A stretch of 48,476 nt of DNA from JAISGQ01 sp964500965 (GTDB lineage: Bacteria > Bacillota > Clostridia > Oscillospirales > Acutalibacteraceae): contig CAZCQZ010000012.1 in the NCBI GenBank assembly GCA_964500965.1, positions 1 through 48,476 of the forward strand, read 5' to 3'. The notes beneath the pieces are model-generated. The model was not told the origin of the DNA. It ran no database searches and worked only from the letters and a program-made list of their open reading frames with translations. Made by a program: the position numbers and the translations under genes. Below, piece by piece: positions 16,848-25,591 of this stretch (positions are counted from its first letter, which is position 1; each line of letters begins with the position of its first letter).

Positions 16848-19265
16848 TTACTTTTTCCTATGCTTTTTGACCTTTATCTTTACCTTTTTATTGAATCTCT
16901 CAATGTATTCATCTCGCTTACCGAGGGCTTCAAGGTCATTGAGCATATCCTCATCGGAATACACGCTTTCTTTACCGCTCTCAAATTCAGTGGCGTATTC
17001 TTCTTCAAAAGGTGACTTTTCAAAAGGCACTTCCGGAGCTTTATTGCTCTCGTCAAAACGTTCGACCGGTTCTTTCGGAATCTGGTAAATCACCGGTTCT
17101 TCAATGGGCTTTTCTTCTTCCCGTGCCGACTCGTCGCGCTCTGCATATATGGGAACAAAGGGCTTTACCTCAACCTTAATACCGTTTTCGTCTGTTTCGT
17201 TTGTTTCTTCCTTTTCGGTTTCCGCATAAAGGTCGGAATAATCAATTTCGGGTGTAGTTGTGGGATAGCTTTCAACCTCGATTTCCTCTTTCGGTTCTTC
17301 CTCCGGCTCAAGTGCTTCCGCCAAATCTCTCACGGGAGCAGGTGCGGGCATCGCAATAACCGCTTCTTCTGTCACTTCTTCTGAACTTTCTTCCTCCGGT
17401 TTTTCGTTGTCTTCTTCGATAACCACCGGGAACGGCTCTTTTTCACTGTCTTCTTTGTCTTCGCCTTTTTCGCTCTTTAAATGTCTGAGCACGATAATCG
17501 TCGCCAGTACCAGCGCAAGAAGAATAAGCAGAACAAGCAGAATTATGAATATTATTGCATCGACATTTGTATAGCTGCCGATAAATCTGACCGTAGCCGT
17601 TCCTTCGGACATCATAAAGCCGAGGCAGTTGTTATCATCGGTCTTTACCGAACAGCTTCCGCTGTCTGTTTCAACAGTGCCCTTTCTCAAATTCTCGTCT
17701 GACATAAACGAATAATAATACGATGTCACGTTTGTCATACTCAGAAGTGAAGAAATGTCATACACATCGGACAGCTCCGTGTCCGGAGAGACATTTATAA
17801 CGCTCTTGCTTCTGCCGTATGTAAGCTTTCTTTCGGTTGAACCGCCGAACAGCATATCCTCCGCCCGTGTTATCTCTTTTGCATTACCGCTGATAATTAT
17901 TTCGACACAGGGTGATGTAAATTCATCGGAAAAGCCATCGGTCAGAATATTGATTTTTGTGTTTTGCGCACCTTTGGTATCATAATACGACCTGATATTG
18001 CCCAATACTTCGTCGGAAGTATCATCGTCCATTATTATGTAAATCTCACGGGTATAGCTGTCATCGCCATAGGCAATGAGATTATAGTAAACCAAGCTTG
18101 CGGTACTTATGCTCTGATATCGTGTGTTCAGGTTAACATAAATCGCCTGCGAACCGTAATCGAGAGTATTGCCTCCGAGAGTAGGCTGTGAATCCACCGC
18201 AACTCCGTCAAGCTCGGCACTGAGCTGAGACGGTGCGCCACGCTCGGAAACAATATTGTAGGTAAACGGCATCTGCGAATCCTCGCACAGCCTTGCAAAG
18301 CTTATCGCTTCGGAAAGCTCCTCCACCGAAGCAAAGGGCACATTCGCATCGGTTACGCCGCCAAATGACGCAGTGCATGTGTCACCCATAATCTGCGTTG
18401 TCATTGCCGATAAATCGGATACGTCCCTTGCTTTAAATTCAACCGTAATTACCGGCGTTGTCGGATATTCCCCGGCAACAATTTCCGCATATGTCGGTTT
18501 TACGGATTCAAAATAATCGCATATTTTTTCATAGCTCTCCTGGTCTATGTCGGGCAGCATACGAAATTCGATTATTCTTTCAAAATACCCGTTGGCTTTC
18601 AGCACGGTTTTAAAGCTGACCTTTGAAATCATTGTCGCTTTGCCCTCGGCAACGTCAACCTTGCCGCCCTCGGACTGATATTCTTTGCCGTCAACATTTA
18701 TTGAAACACCTGTCTGCTTTATGAAAGCCGCCGCAACCTGCATATCGCTTTCGCTTATATCCGCATCGCTTACAAAGGCGGAAACTACTTCATTTACGTC
18801 AATAAACGAGAACAGTTCCTTGCTTTCAAAATCCTCCTGAAACGTCAAGCCTTTCATAAATATCTTATCGGAGGTTTCAAAAACGATATTCGGCTTTCGT
18901 CCCAGCAGTGTTCCGACCTTGGTGATATAATCTTCCTGTGAGCTGAACCGCAGTACAAGCTGATAACGTGTGCCGTTTTCATCGTCAATGAGCTTGCCTT
19001 CAAGACATTCGGGCAATCGTTTCTCGACAAAGTTTTCAAGCTCGTCAAGATTTTCAAACACCGCAAGCACCGATGACTTATCAAAAGATACTGTCATTTT
19101 ACGCTCTCCGTAGAAATTACCGGTGACCGTCATTTCGGTATGTAAATCAACAGTGAAGCTCTGTGCGTCCGTAACAGAACAACCTGCGGTAAACAGCAAC
19201 GTACACACGGTTACTGCCGTAATAATCAACGCGATAACGGCACGGGCAATTGTTTTACTTTTCAT
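16848..19265 (-). CDS. Unknown envelope protein: lipobox-like N-terminus, large outer domain, one span, acidic cytosolic tail
   Basis: An unrecognised 805-residue protein. The N-terminus has a signal sequence ending LLFTAGCS, a plausible lipobox. Residues about 30-565 form a mixed alpha/beta ectodomain, apparently built from several related beta-rich units. One strong membrane span is at about 568-593 (FIILLVLLILLALVLATIIV). The final 212 residues are cytosolic, rich in Glu and Pro and probably disordered, ending in a strongly basic cluster (KKVKIKVKKHRKK). GAAAGGGG precedes the ATG. The gene starts 27 bp after the 19293 gene's stop and shares its terminator, so the two form an operon. It could be a sensor or scaffold; function is unknown. 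Confidence 0.85.
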   Translation of the reverse strand: MKSKTIARAVIALIITAVTVCTLLFTAGCSVTDAQSFTVDLHTEMTVTGNFYGERKMTVSFDKSSVLAVFENLDELENFVEKRLPECLEGKLIDDENGTRYQLVLRFSSQEDYITKVGTLLGRKPNIVFETSDKIFMKGLTFQEDFESKELFSFIDVNEVVSAFVSDADISESDMQVAAAFIKQTGVSINVDGKEYQSEGGKVDVAEGKATMISKVSFKTVLKANGYFERIIEFRMLPDIDQESYEKICDYFESVKPTYAEIVAGEYPTTPVITVEFKARDVSDLSAMTTQIMGDTCTASFGGVTDANVPFASVEELSEAISFARLCEDSQMPFTYNIVSERGAPSQLSAELDGVAVDSQPTLGGNTLDYGSQAIYVNLNTRYQSISTASLVYYNLIAYGDDSYTREIYIIMDDDTSDEVLGNIRSYYDTKGAQNTKINILTDGFSDEFTSPCVEIIISGNAKEITRAEDMLFGGSTERKLTYGRSKSVINVSPDTELSDVYDISSLLSMTNVTSYYYSFMSDENLRKGTVETDSGSCSVKTDDNNCLGFMMSEGTATVRFIGSYTNVDAIIFIILLVLLILLALVLATIIVLRHLKSEKGEDKEDSEKEPFPVVIEEDNEKPEEESSEEVTEEAVIAMPAPAPVRDLAEALEPEEEPKEEIEVESYPTTTPEIDYSDLYAETEKEETNETDENGIKVEVKPFVPIYAERDESAREEEKPIEEPVIYQIPKEPVERFDESNKAPEVPFEKSPFEEEYATEFESGKESVYSDEDMLNDLEALGKRDEYIERFNKKVKIKVKKHRKK

Positions 19266-19292
19266 CGGTACGCCCCTTTCTGTGACAAAAAA

Positions 19293-21824
19293 TCATCTAA
19301 ATCTGTACATCTTATAAGTATATCCGTCATACGGATTGACAAAAATCAGCGTTTGCGGCGACATTTGATACGTAGATTCAAATGTCACATTTTTCATAAC
19401 AACATACTCGGTGCCGTCCACATTAAGTATTACGTCACCGTCGGCAAAGCGTATGTCATCGGAGTAAATCTCGGAAAGTCCGTTAACCGCTTCATTAGCC
19501 AGATAGAATGACATTTCGCCGTTTTCAAACACGATATAATTCTCCGTGTCGTTCTTCCAGAATCCGAGAAGCTTAATTTTCGTAAATTCAGGTGAGGACA
19601 TGGCACTTTCAAGCTCGGCTTTAACATCACCATCTGCGTCCTCGTAGGCTTTTGTCAGCAATGAGAACAAATCCTGCATTGTTACAACATCGTCGGCAGA
19701 ATCGCCCTCAAGCCCATACAGGCGTGAAAGTCCCAAAAATGCCACAGCGTTTGCATAGTCCGAATCTTCAAGACCATGCCTGCTGTTTTCAAAATACTGA
19801 AGCTCCTCTTTTGCGGATATGTAGTTACCGTTTTCAAAATAAACTCTGCCGAGGTTATAGCAGGTATTGTAATACCATGCATCTGCCTCTGCGTATGATG
19901 TGCTCATCAGACTTTCAAAATGGCTCTTTGCTTCGGAATAGTTTTCTTCCTCAAACAGCACTTTTGCATAGTCGAATTTTGCCGCATCGGATTTATTCTG
20001 TATCTCCTTTGATTCGGTTGCATCTGTCAATTCGGGATAAGTTTCAAAATCCGAAAGTATCGAAACATACAGGCTGTACGCTTTCATGTAAAGCTCGGAT
20101 TCGTTTGTTTCCTCCGCAGCCGCACTGTATTCATCTGCCTGTAGCTTTTGCAGGTCGATTCTGCAACGTATCGCCTTATCATAATCCACTGTTTTATTAT
20201 AATAGGAAATCGCGGTTTCGTAATCGCCGCCGTTTTCGGCACGCTGACCCAGCTCATAATAGCATTCGTTAAGCAATGCGGCAGTTTGAGAATAGTCCTT
20301 TATTCCCTCCAGCACTTCGATTGCGCTTTCGTAATCGCCGCGGTCAACAAAGGTTTGGGCTTTTGAAAAGCTTTCACTGTAGCCACACTGTGTCATAATA
20401 TCGCCGCCGCTTATAAGCGCGATTATCGCGACAAAAACCACCATAAGCAGTGCGATTGCACCGATGACACAGCCGCTTCGCTTCTCACCGAGCTGTTTCT
20501 GAATTTCTATCCGCTTCCTGCTCTGAGCCGACTGTGCCGAGCCCGATGCGGTATCCGATGAGGAATCCGATGCCTGAGCCGTTGCAGGTGTATCAAATGA
20601 AAGGGAACCTGCTTTCATTGCCGCCCTGATTGCCGCCGGAGAGGTCGGCGTATACTGCTTTCTCTGCGTCGGCTGAGCTGCTGTTGACGGCTGCTGAACA
20701 GGCTGAGGCTGAATCGGCGGCTGAATTATCACAGGCTGTGTTACTATGGGCGTAGGGACTGCGTTGGGCATCTGCTGCACTACCGGAACGGTGTTTGCCG
20801 ACGCCGCAGGAGTTGATGTTGTTGCAGTCGGTGCGGTAGTCGGTGATGTGGTCGGCGTTACCGCTTCACTGCCGAATTCCGATATTGTACTGGTATCGAC
20901 TATGGAAACCGGGGTGTTTTTCTTCTTCGGAAGCTGCTGCTTTGAAAAATTCAAGCCTCCCGATAAATTCGATTTCTGCTGATTGCCGGCATTTTTAGGC
21001 TTGCTCTGCTGAGGCGGACGTTTTCTCGGTATTTCCGGAAGCTCTGTCAAATCAGCACTCAGCTCCCTTGCCACGGCATTATGTGCCGCCTGCTTTATAA
21101 GCTCGCTTCTGATTGTTTCCTCCAGCATCAGCATCTGCCTTGGATCCGCCGAGACGGAAGCAATAATATCCGGATCCATCTGCGCCATTATCTGCTGAAC
21201 CTTGTTAGGCTTCTGCGGCATGGCGTTTTTCTGAGGCTGCTTTTTCTTTTGCTGACCGGCAGGTGCTTTTCCTTTTTTCTGCTGTGCGGGCTTCTTTGCG
21301 GACGGAGCGTTTTTCTGTGCGCTTTTTTCGCCGCTTTTTGCCTTTGCTCCGGAAGCCGAATCCCTGGTTTTCAGCGGAGTTAAATCAAAAAGCTCATCAC
21401 CGCCGACAATATCAATACCCGAATCTTCTTCCTCCGGCTCTTTTTCCGGCTCTGCTTCTTCCTCCGGCGCGCTTTCGTCCACATTCAAAAACGGCATGTA
21501 TACGTAATCGCGCTCTTTTTTTGCCGCAGAAACCTTGCCGAATGAAAGAGAGAAATTTTCACCGTCATCGGCATCATCTTCGTCTGCGGTGCTGTCCTCA
21601 TCTTCTTCGTCCACTACTTCGGGTATATTCAAAAACGGAAGAAAATTAAAATCTTCTTCCTTGCGCGCAGCATTGACCTTTCCGAACGAAAGACTGAATG
21701 ATTCGCCGTCATTTTCTTCTTCGACGACCTCGTCATCGGTATTCTCATCGGGAAAAATTATAAGCATACCGTCATCATTCTCGCCATCGGCATTTATTTT
21801 ATTGTCATCAAGAATGTCGCTCAT
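19293..21824 (-). CDS. Unknown membrane protein: acidic cytosolic N-terminus, one span, external TPR repeats
   Basis: An 843-residue protein. Residues 1-450 are predicted cytosolic: acidic stretches, two copies of a 28-residue motif (FSLSFGKV...PFLN, at about 40-67 and 88-115), a Lys/Gln/Pro-rich segment, a short helical block (MDPDIIASVSADPRQMLMLE), and a Pro/Thr/Gln-rich linker. A membrane span lies at about 450-472 (CVIGAIALLMVVFVAIIALI). The outside part contains tetratricopeptide-like repeats (GDYESAIEVLEGIKDY, GDYETAISYYNKTVDY) and ends with a beta-rich domain. The ATG at 21824, with AGGGGGCG upstream, is preferred to a TTG seven codons earlier. It is operon partner of the 16848 gene. 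Confidence 0.85.
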   Translation of the reverse strand: MSDILDDNKINADGENDDGMLIIFPDENTDDEVVEEENDGESFSLSFGKVNAARKEEDFNFLPFLNIPEVVDEEDEDSTADEDDADDGENFSLSFGKVSAAKKERDYVYMPFLNVDESAPEEEAEPEKEPEEEDSGIDIVGGDELFDLTPLKTRDSASGAKAKSGEKSAQKNAPSAKKPAQQKKGKAPAGQQKKKQPQKNAMPQKPNKVQQIMAQMDPDIIASVSADPRQMLMLEETIRSELIKQAAHNAVARELSADLTELPEIPRKRPPQQSKPKNAGNQQKSNLSGGLNFSKQQLPKKKNTPVSIVDTSTISEFGSEAVTPTTSPTTAPTATTSTPAASANTVPVVQQMPNAVPTPIVTQPVIIQPPIQPQPVQQPSTAAQPTQRKQYTPTSPAAIRAAMKAGSLSFDTPATAQASDSSSDTASGSAQSAQSRKRIEIQKQLGEKRSGCVIGAIALLMVVFVAIIALISGGDIMTQCGYSESFSKAQTFVDRGDYESAIEVLEGIKDYSQTAALLNECYYELGQRAENGGDYETAISYYNKTVDYDKAIRCRIDLQKLQADEYSAAAEETNESELYMKAYSLYVSILSDFETYPELTDATESKEIQNKSDAAKFDYAKVLFEEENYSEAKSHFESLMSTSYAEADAWYYNTCYNLGRVYFENGNYISAKEELQYFENSRHGLEDSDYANAVAFLGLSRLYGLEGDSADDVVTMQDLFSLLTKAYEDADGDVKAELESAMSSPEFTKIKLLGFWKNDTENYIVFENGEMSFYLANEAVNGLSEIYSDDIRFADGDVILNVDGTEYVVMKNVTFESTYQMSPQTLIFVNPYDGYTYKMYRFR

Positions 21825-21871
21825 GCTTTTGCGCCCCCTTTGCAATTCACCGGTTATTGCAAATGCTTTGG

Positions 21872-21900
21872 TATTTAATCTATATCAAGTACGTGTTCAA
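21872..21900 (-). promoter_or_regulatory. Candidate promoter of the 16848-21824 operon
   Basis: On the minus strand TTGAAC (21895-21900), 17 bases, TAAATA (21872-21877). Initiation would be near 21865, some 40 bases before the start codon. Confidence 0.45.
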
Positions 21901-22103
21901 AATCAGAATGTATAACATATACACACTGATTTTATCACAAGTGATTCCATTTGTAAAGAAATTATAAATTAAATTTAAAGAGGGTTTTGCAGTGCATGGA
22001 CTCAAACAGGATTTATCTGTCCGGAAAGCCGAAATTTTTCCGATAATTTATAAAAATGTCAAAAAATCTACAAAAGAATAACAAAAGACATCACATTAAG
22101 CAG

Positions 22104-22132
22104 TTGATTATTGGCTGAAAAAATTATATAAT
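22104..22132 (+). promoter_or_regulatory. Plus-strand promoter antisense to the BofC-like gene
   Basis: TTGATT (22104-22109), 17 bases, TATAAT (22127-22132). A transcript from here would start near 22139, run antisense through the broken BofC-like gene, and reach the penicillin-binding protein start at 22674 with a leader of about 535 bases. No better promoter was found between 22520 and 22674. Confidence 0.45.
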
Positions 22133-22152
22133 ATATCGGTCGGGTGATGTTT

Positions 22153-22520
22153 TCAGCTCACGTAGTCCTCAATCAGCAGCAAAAGCTCACCGCGACCGCT
22201 GACGGTTATTCCATCTTCAAGCAATAGCTGTGCGTCCTGCGGAAGTGATTTCGGGTCTACGCCGATTATTCGCACCGGTTCGTCACTTCCGTCCGCAAAT
22301 ATCCCAATTCTGTCATCTATCGCCTTTACAATGTAAATTTCATCATTCTGTCATCTATCGCCTTTACAATGTAAATTTCATCGGACTGCTCCTGTTCCCC
22401 GGCTACTGCCGAGGTTCGGGCAGCTTTTCCCGTCAGTGACGGCGATGTGGCGGCAATAAAGATAAATGCAATTGAAAAAATCAGGGCGGCAACAGCAGCT
22501 AAGAAAAGCTTATTGGTCAT
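22153..22520 (-). pseudogene. Small membrane protein with BofC C-terminal-like domain, frame broken by a 38-bp duplication
   Basis: The ATG at 22518-22520 (GGAAAGGA upstream) starts a protein with an N-terminal membrane span (LFLAAVAALIFSIAFIFIAA). As written it stops at 22326 after 64 residues, just beyond the first copy of a 38-bp tandem repeat. Removing one copy restores a 109-residue frame ending at 22153. The restored part reads IYIVKAIDDRIGIFADGS, then a VDPKSLPQDAQLLLEDGI segment and LLLLIEDYVS. That pattern (DGxIxxF, SLPxxDxxxLxxGI, EL..LLEDY) is the one seen in small clostridial proteins with a BofC C-terminal domain. Either a true pseudogene, a slippage-switchable gene, or an assembly error. 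Confidence 0.82.
22307..22382. repeat. Exact 38-bp tandem duplication
   Basis: 22307-22344 and 22345-22382 are identical with no intervening base. Thirty-eight is not a multiple of three, so the duplication shifts the frame of the BofC-like gene that spans it. Confidence 0.97.
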
Positions 22521-22673
22521 TTTTCTACAGTCCTTTCCGTCGAGAGCGGCACTTATGAATATTTTCGGCGGTGCTTTCTCGAATTTAACTATATTTTTAA
22601 CCGACTGATAGGCTTTATACAAAGAAAAGACGGGCAAAATACCCGTGTCAAAGCAAAGGGAGGCGAAACTGCA

Positions 22674-25475
22674 TTGAACTTTTCGGAAGAATTAAAGGCG
22701 TTTTTCGGCAAACTGTCGGCAAGCGCAAAGAGCTTCGCTCAAAAATTCGCAAACGCCTGCGTTGATACCTGGGAAAACCTCAAGGTTGACCTGCGTGTAT
22801 TCGCAGACCGTATTAAAAATCCGTCAAGGAGCAGTGATGAACAGCAATATCCGCGTGTATGGGTAGAAAACAACGGTGTCGGACGAGACGGCAATACTGT
22901 CCGCACTGCCGGAGCACGGCAGCCCAAACCGAAAATTCACATTGATGAAACAGTCAGAAGTCAATATGTGGACAACGGTTCAAGGGAAACGGTGCGTTCT
23001 CAAACTCGCAGCAAATATGACGAGGATTACAAGCGTCGCAAAAAGAGCGTTCCGAAATGGTGGAAAATCACAGGCGGCTTTTTGAAGTTTGTCATGAAAG
23101 CCGTTGCGACCGTTCTTCTCATCTGCGTAATGACAGGCTGTATTGTCGGAGCTACCGCCATGGTTTATGTTCTTGCTTTTCTTGACAAGGATATTGACTT
23201 TGACCTCTACAACCTCAAGATGAGCTACACTTCCTCTATTTACGTCGAAAATGACGACGGCACTTATTATGTTTATCAGGAGCTGCACGGTTCCGAGAAC
23301 AGAATATGGGTTGATTACGAGGACATTCCCGTTAATATGCGCAACGCTTTTGTCGCTATTGAGGACAAGCGTTACTGGACACATTCCGGCGTTGACTGGA
23401 GACGTACCATATTCGCTTTCGGTAATATGTTCCTGCATTTGTCCGACGACAACCAGGGCGGTTCTACCATAACTCAGCAGCTAATCAAAAACGTTACCGA
23501 GGAAAACGAGGTAAGTATCGAACGTAAGCTGAAAGAAATATTCCGCGCCCTTGAGCTTGAACGGAAGTATTCAAAGAAAACCATTCTCGAAGCATACATG
23601 AACGTCATCGCACTAGGCAACGGCTGTAACGGCGTTCAGGCTGCGGCAAATACCTACTTTGACAAAGACGTTTCCGAGCTGACGCTGGCGGAAGCCTGCT
23701 GTATTGCCGGCATTACCAAAAACCCCTCCAAATACAATCCTCTATATCAGCCTGAGAACAACAAGGAGCGTGCAAGTTGGGTACTTCAGGAAATGCTGAA
23801 TAACAACTTTATCACTCAGGAGGAATATGACCAGGCGTATATTGAAATTCAGGAAATGACCTACAATGAAAGTGCCAGGTACAACCCCGAAACCAAGAGC
23901 TACAATAACTGGTATGTTGACCAGATTATTTACGAGCTTAGAGAGGACTTGCAGACAAAAGCAGGCATGACCGAAACCGAAGCCAAAATGGCTGTTTACA
24001 ACGGCGGCTTGCAGATTTATTCCTGCATGGACCTCGACCTGCAAAACAAGGTTGATTCGATTTTTGCAGATGCAAGTAACTTCAAAAAATTCCCCAAGAA
24101 AACTCAGCCCCAATGTGCAATCGTTGTTATGAACTACGAGGGTGAGGTAAAAGCTCTGAGCGGCGGACGAGGTACTAAATCATCGGATTTGTGTCTTAAC
24201 CGCGCTACTCAGTCACAGCGACAGCCAGGTTCATCATTCAAGCCTCTGGCAGTCTACGGTCCTGCCGTGGAAATGGGTTATCTCGAATACTCAACTCCTG
24301 TCACAAACTCTCCGTCTCTGAAAGTTAACGGCAAGAACTGGCCGAAAAACTCCGGATATTCAAGCTACACAGGCAAGAATATTCCGACCGCAAAGGCAAT
24401 TGAGATTTCCGCAAACTGCGTAGCTGTAAGAATTTCCACCTATATCGGCTACAGCAAAGCCTTTGACTTCATGACCGAAAGACTCGGACTTACTCTTGTT
24501 TCCAGCAGAACGATAGGCAACACCGTATTCAGCGACAAAAACCCCTCCACCTGTCTGGGCGCACTTACCGACGGTGTTACCGTTCTTGAAATGACAGCGG
24601 CATACGCCACATTCGGCAACGGTGGCAAGCTCTATGAGCCTATTTTCTACACAAAGGTGTATGACGCCGACGGCACTCTGCTTATTGACAACACCAAGAA
24701 TGTACCTACTCAGGCATTCTCAAAGGATTCAGCCACCATAATGAACTATCTGCTCCGTATGCCGGTTAACGGCTCTCAGGGTACGGGACGTAAAGCCAAA
24801 ATCAGCGGTCATACGACCTTCGGCAAAACCGGTACTACTTCCGATAACAAGGACAGATATTTTGCAGGAGGCACTTCCTATTATGTTGCCGCCTGCTGGT
24901 TCGGTTATGATATTCCGGCAAAGCTCGAAATAACAAGCCCCAACCACGCAATGGCTGCATGGAAGCTTGTTATGCAGGCCGCTCATAAGGGTCTTGAAAG
25001 CAAGAGCTTCTCAAACATGAGCAGCAATGTTGTTGCTTATAAGTATTGTACCTCCTCCGGTGGTCTTGCCAGCGCAAGCTGTCCGTCCACGGCAACAGGC
25101 TACTACCGCAAAGACACCAAAATGCCTATCTGTCCCGTTCACGGCGGCGGCGTTGCCAATGATGCCTACACGCGGTTCATTACAAACAAGAGCTCCTTTG
25201 CAACCGGCGAAAGCGGTGAATCAGGCGAATCTCAGGAAAATATAACCACGACAACATCTGCTTCCACCACTCCGCCTCCGGTAGTAACAACCACGTCAAG
25301 CAATTCCACAACAACCACCACGACTACCACTACAACCACTACAGAGCCGCCTACCACGACCACCACTACAACTACTACAGAGCCGTCTACCACAACAACC
25401 ACCACGACCACGACTACTGCAACCACCACAACAACTACTCAGGCTTCTGTTGAGCCTGACAACGAAGCGGCATAA
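22674..25475 (+). CDS. Class A penicillin-binding protein (PBP1A-like) with poly-Thr tail
   Basis: Bifunctional peptidoglycan glycosyltransferase/transpeptidase, 933 residues. A basic cytosolic region of about 135 residues precedes the membrane span (138-168). The GT51 domain has EDKRYWTHSGVD (catalytic Glu about 230) and GGSTITQQLIKN. The transpeptidase domain has SSFK (520-523), SAN (579-581) and KTG (718-720), all intact. Residues 858-923 are an almost pure threonine tail broken by EPPT/EPST. It starts with TTG at 22674 behind AAGGGAGG. The promoter may be the distant one at 22104. Two hairpins follow. Confidence 0.95.
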   Translation: MNFSEELKAFFGKLSASAKSFAQKFANACVDTWENLKVDLRVFADRIKNPSRSSDEQQYPRVWVENNGVGRDGNTVRTAGARQPKPKIHIDETVRSQYVDNGSRETVRSQTRSKYDEDYKRRKKSVPKWWKITGGFLKFVMKAVATVLLICVMTGCIVGATAMVYVLAFLDKDIDFDLYNLKMSYTSSIYVENDDGTYYVYQELHGSENRIWVDYEDIPVNMRNAFVAIEDKRYWTHSGVDWRRTIFAFGNMFLHLSDDNQGGSTITQQLIKNVTEENEVSIERKLKEIFRALELERKYSKKTILEAYMNVIALGNGCNGVQAAANTYFDKDVSELTLAEACCIAGITKNPSKYNPLYQPENNKERASWVLQEMLNNNFITQEEYDQAYIEIQEMTYNESARYNPETKSYNNWYVDQIIYELREDLQTKAGMTETEAKMAVYNGGLQIYSCMDLDLQNKVDSIFADASNFKKFPKKTQPQCAIVVMNYEGEVKALSGGRGTKSSDLCLNRATQSQRQPGSSFKPLAVYGPAVEMGYLEYSTPVTNSPSLKVNGKNWPKNSGYSSYTGKNIPTAKAIEISANCVAVRISTYIGYSKAFDFMTERLGLTLVSSRTIGNTVFSDKNPSTCLGALTDGVTVLEMTAAYATFGNGGKLYEPIFYTKVYDADGTLLIDNTKNVPTQAFSKDSATIMNYLLRMPVNGSQGTGRKAKISGHTTFGKTGTTSDNKDRYFAGGTSYYVAACWFGYDIPAKLEITSPNHAMAAWKLVMQAAHKGLESKSFSNMSSNVVAYKYCTSSGGLASASCPSTATGYYRKDTKMPICPVHGGGVANDAYTRFITNKSSFATGESGESGESQENITTTTSASTTPPPVVTTTSSNSTTTTTTTTTTTTEPPTTTTTTTTTEPSTTTTTTTTTTATTTTTTQASVEPDNEAA

Positions 25476-25480
25476 TTTTG

Positions 25481-25520
25481 AAAATCGGTGTGAAAAGCTT
25501 TCGCTTTTCACACCGATTTT
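25481..25520 (+). terminator. Rho-independent terminator of the penicillin-binding protein gene
   Basis: A perfect 18-bp stem: AAAATCGGTGTGAAAAGC (25481-25498) pairs with 25503-25520 around loop TTTC. The 3' arm ends in TTTT. Confidence 0.8.
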
Positions 25521-25528
25521 GAGTATAA

Positions 25529-25570
25529 ACAAGTGGCTGTAAAAACCGCAAGTTTTTTACAGCCACTTGT
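25529..25570. terminator. GGCTGTAAAA-family terminator hairpin, copy 1
   Basis: ACAAGTGGCTGTAAAAA (25529-25545) pairs with TTTTTACAGCCACTTGT (25554-25570). It lies between convergent genes and shares its core with hairpins at 38626 and 46826. Confidence 0.8.
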
Positions 25571-25591
25571 TTAATTTATGAAAGCTTTTCC

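Larger units (their letters stand above)
21825..22152. other. Intergenic region, about 330 bases
   Basis: No coding frame is convincing here. The stretch is AT-rich. It holds a candidate minus-strand promoter for the 19293 operon (21872-21900) and a candidate plus-strand promoter (22104-22132). I see no terminator with a strong stem for the broken BofC-like gene that ends at 22153. Confidence 0.6.

Noticed and set aside
21901..22103. A small RNA or riboswitch in the AT-rich gap
   Set aside because: No conserved aptamer core or strong stem with a T-run is visible.
25240..25450. Short ACN-type repeats, at first sight array-like (also at 29850-29990 and 32930-33000)
   Set aside because: They are in-frame threonine codons in exported proteins, with no spacers and no cas genes; not a CRISPR array.
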